From Mycolicibacterium porcinum (GTDB lineage Bacteria; Actinomycetota; Actinomycetes; Mycobacteriales; Mycobacteriaceae): a stretch of 25,864 nucleotides of DNA. The DNA is taken from assembly GCA_001942045.1 (NCBI GenBank), contig MSTD01000050.1, positions 1 through 25,864 on the forward strand, written 5' to 3'. The translations under genes and the position numbers were made by a program. Numbering within the stretch: position 1 is the stretch's first letter; each line of letters opens with the position of its first letter. Shown here piece by piece: positions 10,295-18,950 of the stretch. The notes under the pieces are model-generated. The model was not told where the DNA came from. It ran no database searches and was given only the letters and a program-made list of their open reading frames with translations.

Positions 10295-10579
10295 CGCGGT
10301 ACCGGCGGTCTCGCGTATGGCGGCCTCGGTTGCGGCGGCGTCGCGCCACACGTCGGCCAAGGCCTGCAGATCGATACCTAGTGCGGTGCTCAGACCGACG
10401 ACCGTGCCGAACGCCGGGGAGGGCAGCCGGCCCGTCTCGATCTTGCGCAGGGTCTCCGGGGAGATGCCTGCGTGCGCGGCCACCTCGTCGAGCGAGCGGT
10501 CGCCCCGGGCGGTACGCAAGGTCTCGCCGAGCCGGCGGCCGGCTGCGATCTGTGCGGGCGTGAGCGGGGTACGGACCAC
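10292..10579 (-). CDS. XRE-family helix-turn-helix regulator
   Basis: The product is 95 residues, almost entirely one HTH_3/XRE DNA-binding domain. The helix-turn-helix spans about residues 18-51, with SLDEVAAHAGISPETLRKIETG typical of Cro/C1 proteins. A short Ala/Glu-rich helix (residues 80-95) follows. The start is GTG 10579. TACCGT (10586-10591) lies six bases upstream and there is no Shine-Dalgarno, so the transcript is probably leaderless. It is divergent from the methionine aminopeptidase gene, and the 67-base gap holds two similar palindromes that this protein may bind, giving autorepression and control of the aminopeptidase. In M. tuberculosis I recall relB/relE near this place, not an XRE-aminopeptidase pair. 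Confidence 0.85.
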   Translation of the reverse strand: MVRTPLTPAQIAAGRRLGETLRTARGDRSLDEVAAHAGISPETLRKIETGRLPSPAFGTVVGLSTALGIDLQALADVWRDAAATEAAIRETAGTA

Positions 10580-10585
10580 GACACC

Positions 10586-10591
10586 ACGGTA
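10586..10591 (-). promoter_or_regulatory. Leaderless-type -10 for the XRE gene
   Basis: TACCGT on the minus strand is followed by six bases (GGTGTC) and the GTG at 10579. It lies within a few bases of the first palindrome, so a bound regulator would hinder it. Confidence 0.45.
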
Positions 10592-10596
10592 GCGGC

Positions 10597-10634
10597 GGTA
10601 TTTATATACCGCTAGGGTTGGTATTTAAATACCA
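10597..10634. promoter_or_regulatory. Twin palindromic operators between XRE and map
   Basis: Site 1 is GGTATTTATATACC (10597-10610) with perfect 5-bp arms, GGTAT and ATACC (7-bp arms if the flanking GC pairs are counted). Site 2 is TGGTATTTAAATACCA (10619-10634), a perfect 16-bp palindrome. The two share GGTATTTA and ATACC and their centres are 23 bases apart, roughly two helical turns. They are strikingly AT-rich for this genome and fill the space between two divergent starts. The XRE protein is the obvious candidate binder; this is inference. Confidence 0.65.
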
Positions 10635-10646
10635 GGGAGAGTGGAC

Positions 10647-11408
10647 ATGATCGAGCTGAAGACCGCCGCCGAGATCGAGAAGATGCGAGTCACCGGGCGG
10701 TTCGTGGCCGAGGTGCTCAGCACGCTGAGCGGACTCGCCGAGATCGGTGTCAACCTGCTCGACCTCGAACACCACGCCCGCGACATGGTCGAACGACGCG
10801 GGGCACAGTCCTGCTACTGGGACTACGCCCCGTCGTTCGGCAAGGGAACGTTCCGCAATGTCATCTGCCTGTCGGTCAATGACGCTGTGCTGCACGGCCT
10901 TCCGCACGACTACCGGCTGCGCGACGGCGACGTACTCAGCATGGACTTCGCGGTGTCCATCGACGGCTGGGTCGCCGATGCGGCGCGCACCGTGATCGTC
11001 GGGACCCCCGCGGCTGACGACATGCGCCTGGTTCGGGCCACCGAGGAGGCGCTGGACGCCGGCACCGCCGCCGCGCGACCCGGTAACCGGCTCGGCGACA
11101 TCTCGGCCGCCATCGGCGCCGTGATCGCCGACTACGGCTACCCCGTCAACCTCGAGTTCGGCGGGCACGGGCTGGGTCGCACGATGCACGAGGACCCGCA
11201 CGTCCCCAATCGAGGAAAGCCGGGCCGCGGCATGAAACTACGGGCGGGCATGACGCTGGCGCTGGAGCCGTGGCTCGCCGCCGGCACCGACCGCATCATC
11301 TACGACCGCGACGGCTGGACCATCCGCTCGGCCGACGGCTCGCGCACCGCCCACACCGAGAACACCGTCGCGATCACGGAGTCGGGCCCGCTGGTGCTCA
11401 CCTGCTGA
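10647..11408 (+). CDS. map: Type I methionine aminopeptidase
   Basis: The enzyme removes the initiator methionine from nascent proteins using a two-metal centre. The product from ATG 10647 is 253 residues. All expected ligands are seen: H83 (VLHGLP), D100 and D111 (SMDFAVSIDGWVADAART), H174 (FGGHGLGRTMHEDPHV), E207 (ALEPW) and E238 (HTENTVAIT). They sit three residues later than in the E. coli enzyme as I recall it. There is no N-terminal zinc-finger or SH3-binding extension. GGGAGA before the ATG is a good ribosome-binding site and excludes the GTG at 10641. Mycobacteria usually carry two map genes elsewhere, so this may be an additional, regulated copy. It ends directly against the MHS transporter stop with no bases between. 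Confidence 0.9.
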   Translation: MIELKTAAEIEKMRVTGRFVAEVLSTLSGLAEIGVNLLDLEHHARDMVERRGAQSCYWDYAPSFGKGTFRNVICLSVNDAVLHGLPHDYRLRDGDVLSMDFAVSIDGWVADAARTVIVGTPAADDMRLVRATEEALDAGTAAARPGNRLGDISAAIGAVIADYGYPVNLEFGGHGLGRTMHEDPHVPNRGKPGRGMKLRAGMTLALEPWLAAGTDRIIYDRDGWTIRSADGSRTAHTENTVAITESGPLVLTC

Positions 11409-12719
11409 TCAGTGCTCCGGTCGCAGCAGCAGCGTGGCGATCACACTGACCACCGCGGTGGCCACCAGGTATCCGCACGCCAACCAGGGTGTGCCGCCGC
11501 CCGCGGCGATCAACGCCGTGAGGATCAGCGGGGTCAGGCCCGAGGCGTAGACGCCGGAGAGTTGGTACACCGTCGAGAGTCCCGTGTAGCGGGTGCGCGT
11601 CGGGAACAGCGACGCGTACAGCGTGCCCTGCGCCCCGTAGAACCAGGCGTGAATGACGCCGAACGCCAACAACATTCCCACCGCGTATGCCGCGATGCTG
11701 CCGGTACCGAACAAGGCGAACGCGGGGAACACCACGACGGCATAGGCGGCGATGCCCGACGCATAGACGGTCTTCGGGCTGAACCGATCGGCCAGCAGAC
11801 CCGACACCGGCAGCAGCACCGCCATGAGCAGCGCGGCGGCCGTCACCACCACCAGCACCGGTACCTTGCCCAGATGCAGCGTGGCGGTGGCGTACGAGAT
11901 CGTGAACACGCCCCAGGTGTTGAACGCGGCGCCCTCGCCCCAGCGTGACAGCAGGCCGAGCACCGTGGAGCGCAGTGCCGGGGGACGGAAGATCTCCTTC
12001 ACGGGGACAGCCGAGCGTTCGTCGTCGTCGCGCAGCTTCTCGAACTCCGGAGTCTCAGCCACCCGGAACCGCACCACGACGCCGAAGATCACCAGCACCA
12101 CACTGAACAGGAACGCGATGCGCCACCCGTAGGTCTGGAACGCCTCGGGCGACAGCCACAGCTGCAGCAGCACGAACACCCCGGTGCCCAACGCCAGGCC
12201 CAGGGCCAGCCCGACCTGAGGGATGCTGCCGAACAACCCACGGCGATGACGGGGGCTGTGCTCGACGGCCAGCAGCACCGCGCCGGCCCATTCGCCGCCG
12301 AGCGCGAATCCCTGAACCACGCGCAGCACGAGAAGCAGGATCGGCGCCAGCACCCCGATCTGCGCGGCGGTGGGCAGCACACCCATCAACGCGGTGGCGG
12401 CGCCCATCAACAGCATGGTCAGGGCGAGCGTGCGCTTGCGCCCGATCCGGTCACCGATGTGCCCGAAGACGAATCCGCCGATGGGCCGGACCACGAACCC
12501 GACCGCGAAGGTGGCGAACGCCAGCATGGTGCCGACGAACGAGCTCTGGTCGGGGAAGAAGGTGTGGTTGAACACCAGGCTCGCGGCGGTGGCGTACAGG
12601 AAGAAGTCGTACCACTCGATCGTCGTCCCGAGCACGCTGGCCAGCACCGCGGTGCGCACCGGGTTCGGCGCGGTGGGGCTGGCCGCGGGCACGGCAGACG
12701 GGGCGGCTGCAATAGTCAC
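11409..12719 (-). CDS. MFS transporter, metabolite:H+ symporter (MHS) family
   Basis: The product is 436 residues with 12 predicted membrane helices. The MHS hallmark GTTIEWYDFFLYA is at 31-43, and the loop 2-3 motif GHIGDRIGRKR is at 86-96. Others are GFALGGEWAGAVLLAVE and SPRHRRGLFGSIPQVG after helix 4. The family (ProP, KgtP, ShiA relatives) imports organic acids or osmolytes with protons; the substrate here cannot be told. Proximity to kgd might suggest a dicarboxylate or 2-oxoglutarate, but the genes are not coupled. The GTG start is directly preceded by AGG without proper spacing. TACTCA lies six bases upstream of GTG, so a leaderless transcript with a weak -10 is possible. It is convergent with map. 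Confidence 0.85.
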   Translation of the reverse strand: MTIAAAPSAVPAASPTAPNPVRTAVLASVLGTTIEWYDFFLYATAASLVFNHTFFPDQSSFVGTMLAFATFAVGFVVRPIGGFVFGHIGDRIGRKRTLALTMLLMGAATALMGVLPTAAQIGVLAPILLLVLRVVQGFALGGEWAGAVLLAVEHSPRHRRGLFGSIPQVGLALGLALGTGVFVLLQLWLSPEAFQTYGWRIAFLFSVVLVIFGVVVRFRVAETPEFEKLRDDDERSAVPVKEIFRPPALRSTVLGLLSRWGEGAAFNTWGVFTISYATATLHLGKVPVLVVVTAAALLMAVLLPVSGLLADRFSPKTVYASGIAAYAVVVFPAFALFGTGSIAAYAVGMLLAFGVIHAWFYGAQGTLYASLFPTRTRYTGLSTVYQLSGVYASGLTPLILTALIAAGGGTPWLACGYLVATAVVSVIATLLLRPEH

Positions 12720-12803
12720 CCTAGATGAGTAGCCGCCGGGCCCGGTGCGGCCCAGGGTTGTGCGCGCGGTGATTCGAATACCGGCGCCCAGACCTCCAGA
12801 ACG

Positions 12804-12844
12804 ACGAAATGGTCGCTACCGCGGTGCGGCAGCGACCATTTCGT
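12804..12844 (-). terminator. kgd terminator-like hairpin
   Basis: A perfect 14-bp stem (ACGAAATGGTCGCT at 12804-12817, its complement at 12831-12844) encloses a 13-base loop that can itself fold (CCGC with GCGG). It begins 18 bases after the kgd stop on the minus strand. No clear U-run follows, as is common in mycobacteria. It fills most of the 142-base gap between kgd and the MHS transporter; I see nothing else there. Confidence 0.65.
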
Positions 12845-12861
12845 TGATCTGGTGAGGTGGG

Positions 12862-15800
12862 TTACCCGAATGCCAGGTCGATGATCTCCTGCTGCTCGAC
12901 GGCATGCACCTTCGACGACCCGGAGGACGGAGCCGACATCGCACGCCGCGAGATCCGCTTGATCGGGGTGAAGTAGTCCGGCAGGACCTCCGGCAGGGTC
13001 AGGCCCAGCGACGGCCATGCTCCCTGGTTGGCCGGCTCCTCCTGAACCCAGAACTTCTCCGTGACGTTCGGGTAGCGGTCCAGCGTCTCGGCCAGCCGGC
13101 GCCGCGGCAGCGGGGCGAGCTGTTCGAGACGCACGATCGCGATGTCCTCACGGTTGTCCTTGGCCTTGCGCGCCGCCAGGTCGTAGTAGATCTTGCCGCT
13201 GCACAGCAGAATCCGGGTGACCTTGCTGCGGTCGCCCTCACCGTCGGTGTAGGCGGGCTCCTCGAGCACCGAGCGGAACTTCTGCTCGGTGAAGTCGCGG
13301 ATGTCGCTGACGGCGGCCTTGTTGCGCAGCATCGATTTCGGGGTGAAGACGATCAGCGGACGCTGGATGCCGTCCAGGCCGTGGCGGCGCAACAGGTGGA
13401 AGTAGTTCGCCGGGGTCGACGGCACCGCGATGGTCATCGAACCCTCGGCCCACAGCTGCAGGAAGCGCTCGATGCGGCCCGAGGTGTGATCGGGCCCCTG
13501 GCCCTCGTGGCCGTGCGGCAGCAGCAGCACGACGTCGGAGAGCTGGCCCCACTTGGCCTCGCCGGAGGAGATGAACTCGTCGATGATCGACTGTGCGCCG
13601 TTGACGAAGTCACCGAACTGGGCCTCCCACAACACCATTGCATCCGGGTTGCCCACCGAGTAGCCGTATTCGAAGCCCACCGCGGCGTACTCGGACAGCG
13701 CCGAGTTGTACACCAGGAACTTGCCACCGGTGGGAGTGCCGTCGGTGTTGGTCGCCAACAACTGCAGCGGGGTGAACTCCTCGCCGGTCTTGCGGTCGAC
13801 GATGACGGCGTGGCGCTGGGTGAAGGTGCCGCGCTGGGTGTCCTGACCGGACAGTCGGACCAGCTTGCCCTCGGAGATCAGCGTTCCCAGGGCCAGCAGC
13901 TCGGCGAAGGCCCAGTCGATCTTGCCTTCGTAGGCCATCTCCCGGCGTTTCTCCAGCACCGGCTTGACGCGCGGGTGCACCGTGAAGCCTTCCGGCAGGG
14001 CCAGGTGCGCATCGCCGATCCGGGCCAGCAGGGACTTGTCCACCGCGGTGGCCAGGCGCTGCGGGATCTGCTGGTCGGCCTCGACCGATTCGCTCGGTTC
14101 GGCCGCGTGCTTCTCCAGCTCACGGACCTCGTTGAACACCCGCTCCAGCTGGCCCTGGTAGTCGCGCAGGGCGTCCTCGGCCTCTTTCATCGAGATGTCA
14201 CCGCGGCCGATCAGGGCTTCGGTGTAAGCCTTGCGGGAGCCGCGCTTGGTGTCGATCACGTCGTACATGTAGGGCTGGGTCATCGACGGGTCGTCGCCCT
14301 CGTTGTGTCCGCGGCGGCGGTAGCACAGCATGTCGATGACGACGTCCTTCTTGAACGCCTGACGGAAGTCCACGGCCAGCCGCGCCACCCAGGCGCAGGC
14401 CTCCGGGTCGTCGCCGTTGACGTGGAAGATCGGCGCGCCGATCATCTTGGCGACGTCGGTGCAGTACTCGCTGGAGCGCGAATCCGTTGGCGCCGTGGTG
14501 AACCCGATCTGGTTGTTGACCACGATGTGGATGGTGCCGCCGGTCGTGTAGCCGTCGAGCAGGGCGAGGTTGAGTGTCTCGGCGACCACGCCCTGGCCGG
14601 CGAATGCCGCGTCGCCGTGCAACATCAGCGGGACGACGGGGTACTCACCGGAGGCGTCGGCATCCCTGCCGGCGTCCAGTAGATCCTGCTTGGCCCGGAC
14701 CAGACCCTCGAGCACGGGGTCGACAGCTTCGAGATGCGACGGGTTGGCGGTCAGCGACACCTGAATGTCGTTGTCGCCGAACATCTGGATGTAGTTGCCC
14801 GACGCGCCCAGGTGGTACTTCACGTCGCCGGAGCCGTGCGCCTGCGACGGGTTCAGGTTGCCCTCGAACTCGGTGAAGATCTGGCTGTAGGGCTTGCCGA
14901 CGATGTTCGCCAGCACGTTGAGCCGGCCGCGGTGCGGCATGCCGATGACGACCTCGGCGAGCGCGTGCTCGGCGCACTGGTCGATCGCGGCATCCATCAT
15001 CGGGATGACGGTCTCGGCGCCCTCCAGCGAGAAGCGCTTCTGCCCAACATATTTGGTCTGCAGGAACGTCTCGAACGCCTCGGCCGCATTGAGCTTGCTC
15101 AGGATGTACTTCTGCTCGGCGACCGTCGGCTTGTCGTGCTTGATCTCGACGCGCTCCTGGATCCAGCGCTGCTGCTCGGGTTCGAGGATGTGGGTGTACT
15201 CCACGCCGATGTGCCGGCAGTACGCATCGCGCAGCACCGAGAGCACGTCGCGCAACTTCATGTACTGCTTGCCGGCGAACCCGTCGACCTTGAATTCGCG
15301 GTCCAGATCCCACAGCGTCAGGCCGTGGCTGTTCACGTCGAGGTCGGGGTGGCTGCGGAAGCGGGTGTTGTCCAGCCGCAGCGGGTCGATGTCGGCCATC
15401 AGATGACCGCGGTTGCGGTAGGCCGCGATCAGTTCGATGACCCGGGCGTTCTTGTCGGCGATGGAATCCGGGTTGTCCGTGCGCCAGCGCACCGGCTCGT
15501 ACGGGATGCCGAGTTCGCGGAAGATCTCGTCGAAGAACTCGTCGTCGAGCAGCAGCTGGTGGATGGTGCGCAGGAAGTCGCCGGACTCCGCACCCTGGAT
15601 GATCCGGTGGTCGTAGGTCGACGTCAGGGTGATCAGCTTGCCGATACCCAGGTCGGCGATGCGCTCCTCGCTGGCGCCCTGGAACTCGGCCGGGTACTCC
15701 ATGGCGCCGGCCCCGATGATCGCGCCCTGGCCCTGCATGAGCCGCGGCACCGAGTGCACGGTGCCGATGGTGCCGGGGTTGGTCAGCGAGATGGTGACAC

Positions 15801-16560
15801 CGGAGAAGTCCTCGGCGGTCAGCTTGCCGTCACGTGCCCGGCGGACGATGTCCTCGTAGGCCGCGATGAACTGGCCGAAATGCATGGTCTCGCAACGCTT
15901 GATCGCGGCCACGACCAGTGAGCGGTTGCCGTCCTTACCGGGCAGGTCGATGGCCAGGCCCAGGTTCGTGTGGGCCGGGGTGATCGCGGCGGGCTTGCCG
16001 TTGGCCTCGGCGAAGTACCGGTTCATGTTCGGGAACTTCTTGACCGCCTGCACGATGGCGTAGCCGAGCAGGTGGGTGAAGCTGACCTTGCCGCCGCGGG
16101 TCCGCTTGAGGTGGTTGTTGATGACGACGCGGTTGTCGATCATCAGCTTGGCCGGGATGGCCCGCACGCTCGTCGCGGTGGGTACCTCCAGCGAGGCGTT
16201 CATGTTCTTGACGACTGCGGCGGCGGCGCCGCGCAGCACCTGCGCCTCGTCGCCCTCGGCCGCGGTGGGACCGGTCTTTGCCGGCTTGGCCGGAGCCGCC
16301 TTGGCCGCAGGCTTCGCGGGCGCGGCCGGAGCGGCGGTTGCCGGAGCGGCCGCCGCAGGCGGGGCCGGAGTCGCGGCAGGCGCAGCGGTCGCCGCCGGCT
16401 GACCGTTGGCGACGGTGTTGTCGGTGGTGGGTTCAGGGGAGTAGTCGACCAGAAATTCGTGCCAACTCGGATCCACCGAAGAGGGATCCTCGCGGAACTT
16501 GCGATACATCTCCTCGACCAACCACTCGTTCTGCCCGAATGGTGAAGGTGAACTGCTCAC
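12862..16560 (-). CDS. kgd: Kgd, multifunctional 2-oxoglutarate dehydrogenase E1/E2 (2-oxoglutarate decarboxylase)
   Basis: Kgd (also SucA/HOAS) decarboxylates 2-oxoglutarate with ThDP and acts as E1 and E2 parts of the 2-oxoglutarate dehydrogenase complex. The product is 1232 residues, as expected. Residues 1-41 ([20 protein letters not shown]) are the E1 N-terminal segment. A disordered Ala/Pro/Lys linker spans about 48-102. The E2-like acyltransferase core runs from about 108 to 350 and ends with [14 protein letters not shown], with H318 catalytic. The E1 part follows: [11 protein letters not shown] (540-550), then the ThDP motif GDAAFAG to NN (649-683). The start is GTG 16560, giving [13 protein letters not shown] as in M. 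smegmatis; GTG 16569 is an alternative closer to GAGGCGA. Control by GarA and acetyl-CoA is known for the family. A hairpin terminates the gene. Confidence 0.95.
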   Translation of the reverse strand: MSSSPSPFGQNEWLVEEMYRKFREDPSSVDPSWHEFLVDYSPEPTTDNTVANGQPAATAAPAATPAPPAAAAPATAAPAAPAKPAAKAAPAKPAKTGPTAAEGDEAQVLRGAAAAVVKNMNASLEVPTATSVRAIPAKLMIDNRVVINNHLKRTRGGKVSFTHLLGYAIVQAVKKFPNMNRYFAEANGKPAAITPAHTNLGLAIDLPGKDGNRSLVVAAIKRCETMHFGQFIAAYEDIVRRARDGKLTAEDFSGVTISLTNPGTIGTVHSVPRLMQGQGAIIGAGAMEYPAEFQGASEERIADLGIGKLITLTSTYDHRIIQGAESGDFLRTIHQLLLDDEFFDEIFRELGIPYEPVRWRTDNPDSIADKNARVIELIAAYRNRGHLMADIDPLRLDNTRFRSHPDLDVNSHGLTLWDLDREFKVDGFAGKQYMKLRDVLSVLRDAYCRHIGVEYTHILEPEQQRWIQERVEIKHDKPTVAEQKYILSKLNAAEAFETFLQTKYVGQKRFSLEGAETVIPMMDAAIDQCAEHALAEVVIGMPHRGRLNVLANIVGKPYSQIFTEFEGNLNPSQAHGSGDVKYHLGASGNYIQMFGDNDIQVSLTANPSHLEAVDPVLEGLVRAKQDLLDAGRDADASGEYPVVPLMLHGDAAFAGQGVVAETLNLALLDGYTTGGTIHIVVNNQIGFTTAPTDSRSSEYCTDVAKMIGAPIFHVNGDDPEACAWVARLAVDFRQAFKKDVVIDMLCYRRRGHNEGDDPSMTQPYMYDVIDTKRGSRKAYTEALIGRGDISMKEAEDALRDYQGQLERVFNEVRELEKHAAEPSESVEADQQIPQRLATAVDKSLLARIGDAHLALPEGFTVHPRVKPVLEKRREMAYEGKIDWAFAELLALGTLISEGKLVRLSGQDTQRGTFTQRHAVIVDRKTGEEFTPLQLLATNTDGTPTGGKFLVYNSALSEYAAVGFEYGYSVGNPDAMVLWEAQFGDFVNGAQSIIDEFISSGEAKWGQLSDVVLLLPHGHEGQGPDHTSGRIERFLQLWAEGSMTIAVPSTPANYFHLLRRHGLDGIQRPLIVFTPKSMLRNKAAVSDIRDFTEQKFRSVLEEPAYTDGEGDRSKVTRILLCSGKIYYDLAARKAKDNREDIAIVRLEQLAPLPRRRLAETLDRYPNVTEKFWVQEEPANQGAWPSLGLTLPEVLPDYFTPIKRISRRAMSAPSSGSSKVHAVEQQEIIDLAFG

Positions 16561-16660
16561 GGCAGACACTCGCCTCGATTCTTGTGTCCGGCCAGCCGTC
16601 ACATGCAGGCTCGCCGCTTGTGTTCTTCTGTGGGCGATTGACCCCGCTCGACCGCCGCAT

Positions 16661-16676
16661 AAAGGCTATCGCCTTT
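16661..16676 (-). terminator. Small hairpin at the end of the Rv1249c-like gene
   Basis: AAAGGC-TATC-GCCTTT is a perfect 6-bp stem with a four-base loop, overlapping the TAG at 16666-16668. On the minus strand it reads into GCCTTTAT, a weak U-tract. It could end or attenuate the upstream transcript before kgd. Confidence 0.3.
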
Positions 16677-17472
16677 CGGTGCCACCCGAGGCAGGCATGG
16701 GGCTCGCAGACTTAGCGGACGGCAGCACGTGCAGCGTTGCAGGCCACCGCGGCGGGGGCGCACCGAACGCCTGGCGGGCGTTGGCGACGATCTTCTTACC
16801 CATCAAGCGGTTGCCGACGCCGCCGATGACAGCACCGATGCCGACCGGCAGCATCTTGCCGAACGCCATCGCGCCGCGCTTGAGCGTATACCGCTTGACG
16901 AAGTACTTGACCAGCCGGGAGTTGAGCTGCGAGACCGCGGGCAAGGGCAGCGTCGCGGCACCGTCGGACAGCCATGCGCCGCTGGTGCGCCCGGTGCCCA
17001 GCAGGTCGGCGATGGCGTGCTTGCTGTCGTCGCCGACCAGGACGGAGAGCACCAGCGCGCGGCGCCGTTCGCGATGATCGGCCGGGATGCCGTGCACCTC
17101 GGCGACCGCCAGCACGAACACCGAGGTGGCTTCCAGGAAGACGACCGTCTCACCGGCCACGGCCGACAACGCGGCCAGGGTTCCGATGCCGGGGAACGCC
17201 GCGGCCGAGCCGACGGCGGCACCGCTGGCCATCACCGCGGCCAGGTAGTGCTTCTCGAGCCGCGTCACGATCTCGGCCGGGGTGGCATCGGGCTGATGGC
17301 TGCGCAACCGGTCGACGTACGCCTTGACCGCGGGAGCCTGGACGCGCGAGCTGCGTTCGATGATGGCCGAGAGCACCTTGGCCGCGGCGCTGGGATCTTC
17401 GGTCTCCTCGACCTTCGCCGGCAGTTGCTTGGACCGCGCAAACACTTCGGGGCCTCCCAGGTGTGAACCCAT
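16666..17472 (-). CDS. Membrane protein upstream of kgd (Rv1249c-like)
   Basis: The product is 268 residues. An N-terminal helical soluble part (residues 1-75) is followed by hydrophobic Gly/Ala-rich segments at about 77-101 and 103-125. A short soluble part with HRERRRALVLSVLVGDD follows, then a further hydrophobic glycine-rich segment at about 210-224 (KMLPVGIGAVIGGVG) and a basic/Pro-rich end. The layout (repeated small-residue helices, ERRRAL) recalls EcsC-type membrane proteins but I cannot confirm this. Start ATG 17472 lacks a Shine-Dalgarno; TAGCCT lies 11 bases upstream, giving at most a very short leader. It lies 105 bases from the kgd start, on the same strand, so read-through into kgd is possible. 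Function unknown; the position fits Rv1249c. Confidence 0.8.
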   Translation of the reverse strand: MGSHLGGPEVFARSKQLPAKVEETEDPSAAAKVLSAIIERSSRVQAPAVKAYVDRLRSHQPDATPAEIVTRLEKHYLAAVMASGAAVGSAAAFPGIGTLAALSAVAGETVVFLEATSVFVLAVAEVHGIPADHRERRRALVLSVLVGDDSKHAIADLLGTGRTSGAWLSDGAATLPLPAVSQLNSRLVKYFVKRYTLKRGAMAFGKMLPVGIGAVIGGVGNRLMGKKIVANARQAFGAPPPRWPATLHVLPSAKSASPMPASGGTERR

Positions 17473-17520
17473 CGTTGACTGTCAGGCTAACGAACGACGA
17501 CCCGCCGCGGGTGCCCGAGG

Positions 17521-17534
17521 GTGACCGCGGTCAC
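17521..17534. promoter_or_regulatory. 14-bp palindrome upstream of the Bcr/CflA-like MFS gene
   Basis: GTGACCGCGGTCAC is a perfect palindrome, 51 bases before the proposed ATG and 48 bases upstream of the divergent Rv1249c-like start. Efflux genes are often controlled by TetR or MarR regulators binding such sites; no regulator gene is adjacent. Confidence 0.45.
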
Positions 17535-17585
17535 TGCCCGCAGCAAATGGGAAGAAAAAACTCGAATGCGGGGCTGTTCAACTTC

Positions 17586-18872
17586 ATGGCATCATCGCCC
17601 GACGTGGACCAGACGGCATCGCAAGCCCCGCCGGGCCGGATTCGGATGATCCTGGTCCTGGGCGCGCTGGTGGCGCTCGGCCCGCTGACCATCGACATGT
17701 ATCTGCCGGCGCTGCCGCGAATCGCCGAGGAGCTCTCGGTCTCCTCGTCGGTGTCGCAGCTGACGCTCACCGGAACCTTGGCCGGGCTGGCTCTGGGGCA
17801 GCTGATCGTCGGCCCGCTGTCGGACTCGCTCGGGCGTAGGCGTCCCTTGATGGCGGGCATCGTCCTGCACATGGTGGCCTCGGTGCTGTGTGTGCTGGCA
17901 CCCAACATCGCGATCCTCGGCGTGGCGCGGGGCCTGCAGGGCATGGGTGCCGCGGCCGCTTCGGTGGTGGCCATCGCCGTGGTGGGTGACCTGTTCACCG
18001 GCACGATGGCGGCCACGGTGATGTCGCGGTTGATGCTGGTGCTCGGAGTGGCGCCGGTGCTGGCCCCGTCGCTGGGCGCGGCCGTGCTGTTGCACGGCTC
18101 CTGGCACTGGGTTTTCGTCGCGCTCGTGGTGGTGGCCGGTGGCCTGCTGGCGATGGCCGCGCTCGCCTTGCCCGAGACGCTGCCGGTGGCGCACCGGCGG
18201 CCGCTGGCGGTGCGCGGCATCGTCGGCACCTACATCGAGTTGCTGCGTGACTCGCGTTTCGTGATCCTGGTTCTGGTGGCCGCGCTGGGCATGTCCGGCC
18301 TGTTCGCCTACATCTCGGCCGCGCCGTTCGTCCTGCAGGGCCACTACGGCCTGGACCAGCAGGCGTTCGCGCTGGTGTTCGCCGCGGGCGCGATCGCGCT
18401 GATCGGTTCCACCCAGTTCAACGTGGTGCTGCTGCGCCGGTTCTCGCCGCAGGCCATCACGGTGGCGGCGTTGAGCTGGTCGGCGCTGGCCGGGGTGGTG
18501 TTCGTGGCGCTGACCGTCGCCCACGTGGGTGGGCTGTCCGCGTTCGTGGTGCCGGTTCTGGCGATCCTGGCGGGCATGGGCCTGGTCCTTCCCAACGCCC
18601 CGGCGGTCGCACTGTCGCGTCATCCCGACGCCGCGGGCACCGCGGCCGCGCTGCTCGGTGCCGCGCAGTTCGGACTCGGGGCCGCGGTGGCGCCCGCGAT
18701 CGGAGCGCTGGGCAACGGCGCACTGGCGTTGTCGTGGGCGATGACGGCGGGCATGGCGATCGCCTTGGTGGCGCTGCTGCTGGTCGGTCGGCGTAACGGC
18801 GATGACGACGCGAGCGAATATTCGGGCGACACGCTCGACATCGTTTCCGAGGCGGTTGTCGAGCCGGCCTGA
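17586..18872 (+). CDS. MFS drug transporter, Bcr/CflA (DHA1) type
   Basis: The product from ATG 17586 is 428 residues with 12 predicted helices. The first helix contains LGPLTIDMYLPALPRIAEEL, the hallmark of Bcr/CflA multidrug efflux pumps. Motif A, GPLSDSLGRRRP, is at 76-87, followed by LQGMGAAAASVVAIAVVGDL (motif B region) and ALPETLP between the halves. Such proteins export drugs with proton exchange. The frame can be extended upstream to 17463 (adding 41 residues), but those residues are polar, overlap the palindrome and the divergent promoter, and lack a ribosome-binding site. ATG 17547 is a further option. M. tuberculosis has only one MFS gene here as I recall (Rv1250), which corresponds to the next gene, so this one is an extra. 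Confidence 0.85.
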   Translation: MASSPDVDQTASQAPPGRIRMILVLGALVALGPLTIDMYLPALPRIAEELSVSSSVSQLTLTGTLAGLALGQLIVGPLSDSLGRRRPLMAGIVLHMVASVLCVLAPNIAILGVARGLQGMGAAAASVVAIAVVGDLFTGTMAATVMSRLMLVLGVAPVLAPSLGAAVLLHGSWHWVFVALVVVAGGLLAMAALALPETLPVAHRRPLAVRGIVGTYIELLRDSRFVILVLVAALGMSGLFAYISAAPFVLQGHYGLDQQAFALVFAAGAIALIGSTQFNVVLLRRFSPQAITVAALSWSALAGVVFVALTVAHVGGLSAFVVPVLAILAGMGLVLPNAPAVALSRHPDAAGTAAALLGAAQFGLGAAVAPAIGALGNGALALSWAMTAGMAIALVALLLVGRRNGDDDASEYSGDTLDIVSEAVVEPA

Positions 18873-18950
18873 CCGGGTCCCGGGTAGCGTCGATCGGGCT
18901 CGCCAACATCCCAACGAGGTCGGACCCGAGGCCCAACACACCACATCGAC

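Noticed and set aside
12904..14682. Plus-strand frame of 592 codons inside kgd
   Set aside because: Opposite-strand shadow of kgd, rich in Arg/Gly/Val/Leu runs without domain.
14734..15921. Plus-strand frame of 395 codons inside kgd
   Set aside because: Second shadow of the same gene; no ribosome-binding site and no family resemblance.
17463..17585. Extension of the Bcr/CflA-like MFS protein upstream by 41 residues
   Set aside because: It runs through the palindrome and the divergent promoter, and the residues are polar without family similarity.
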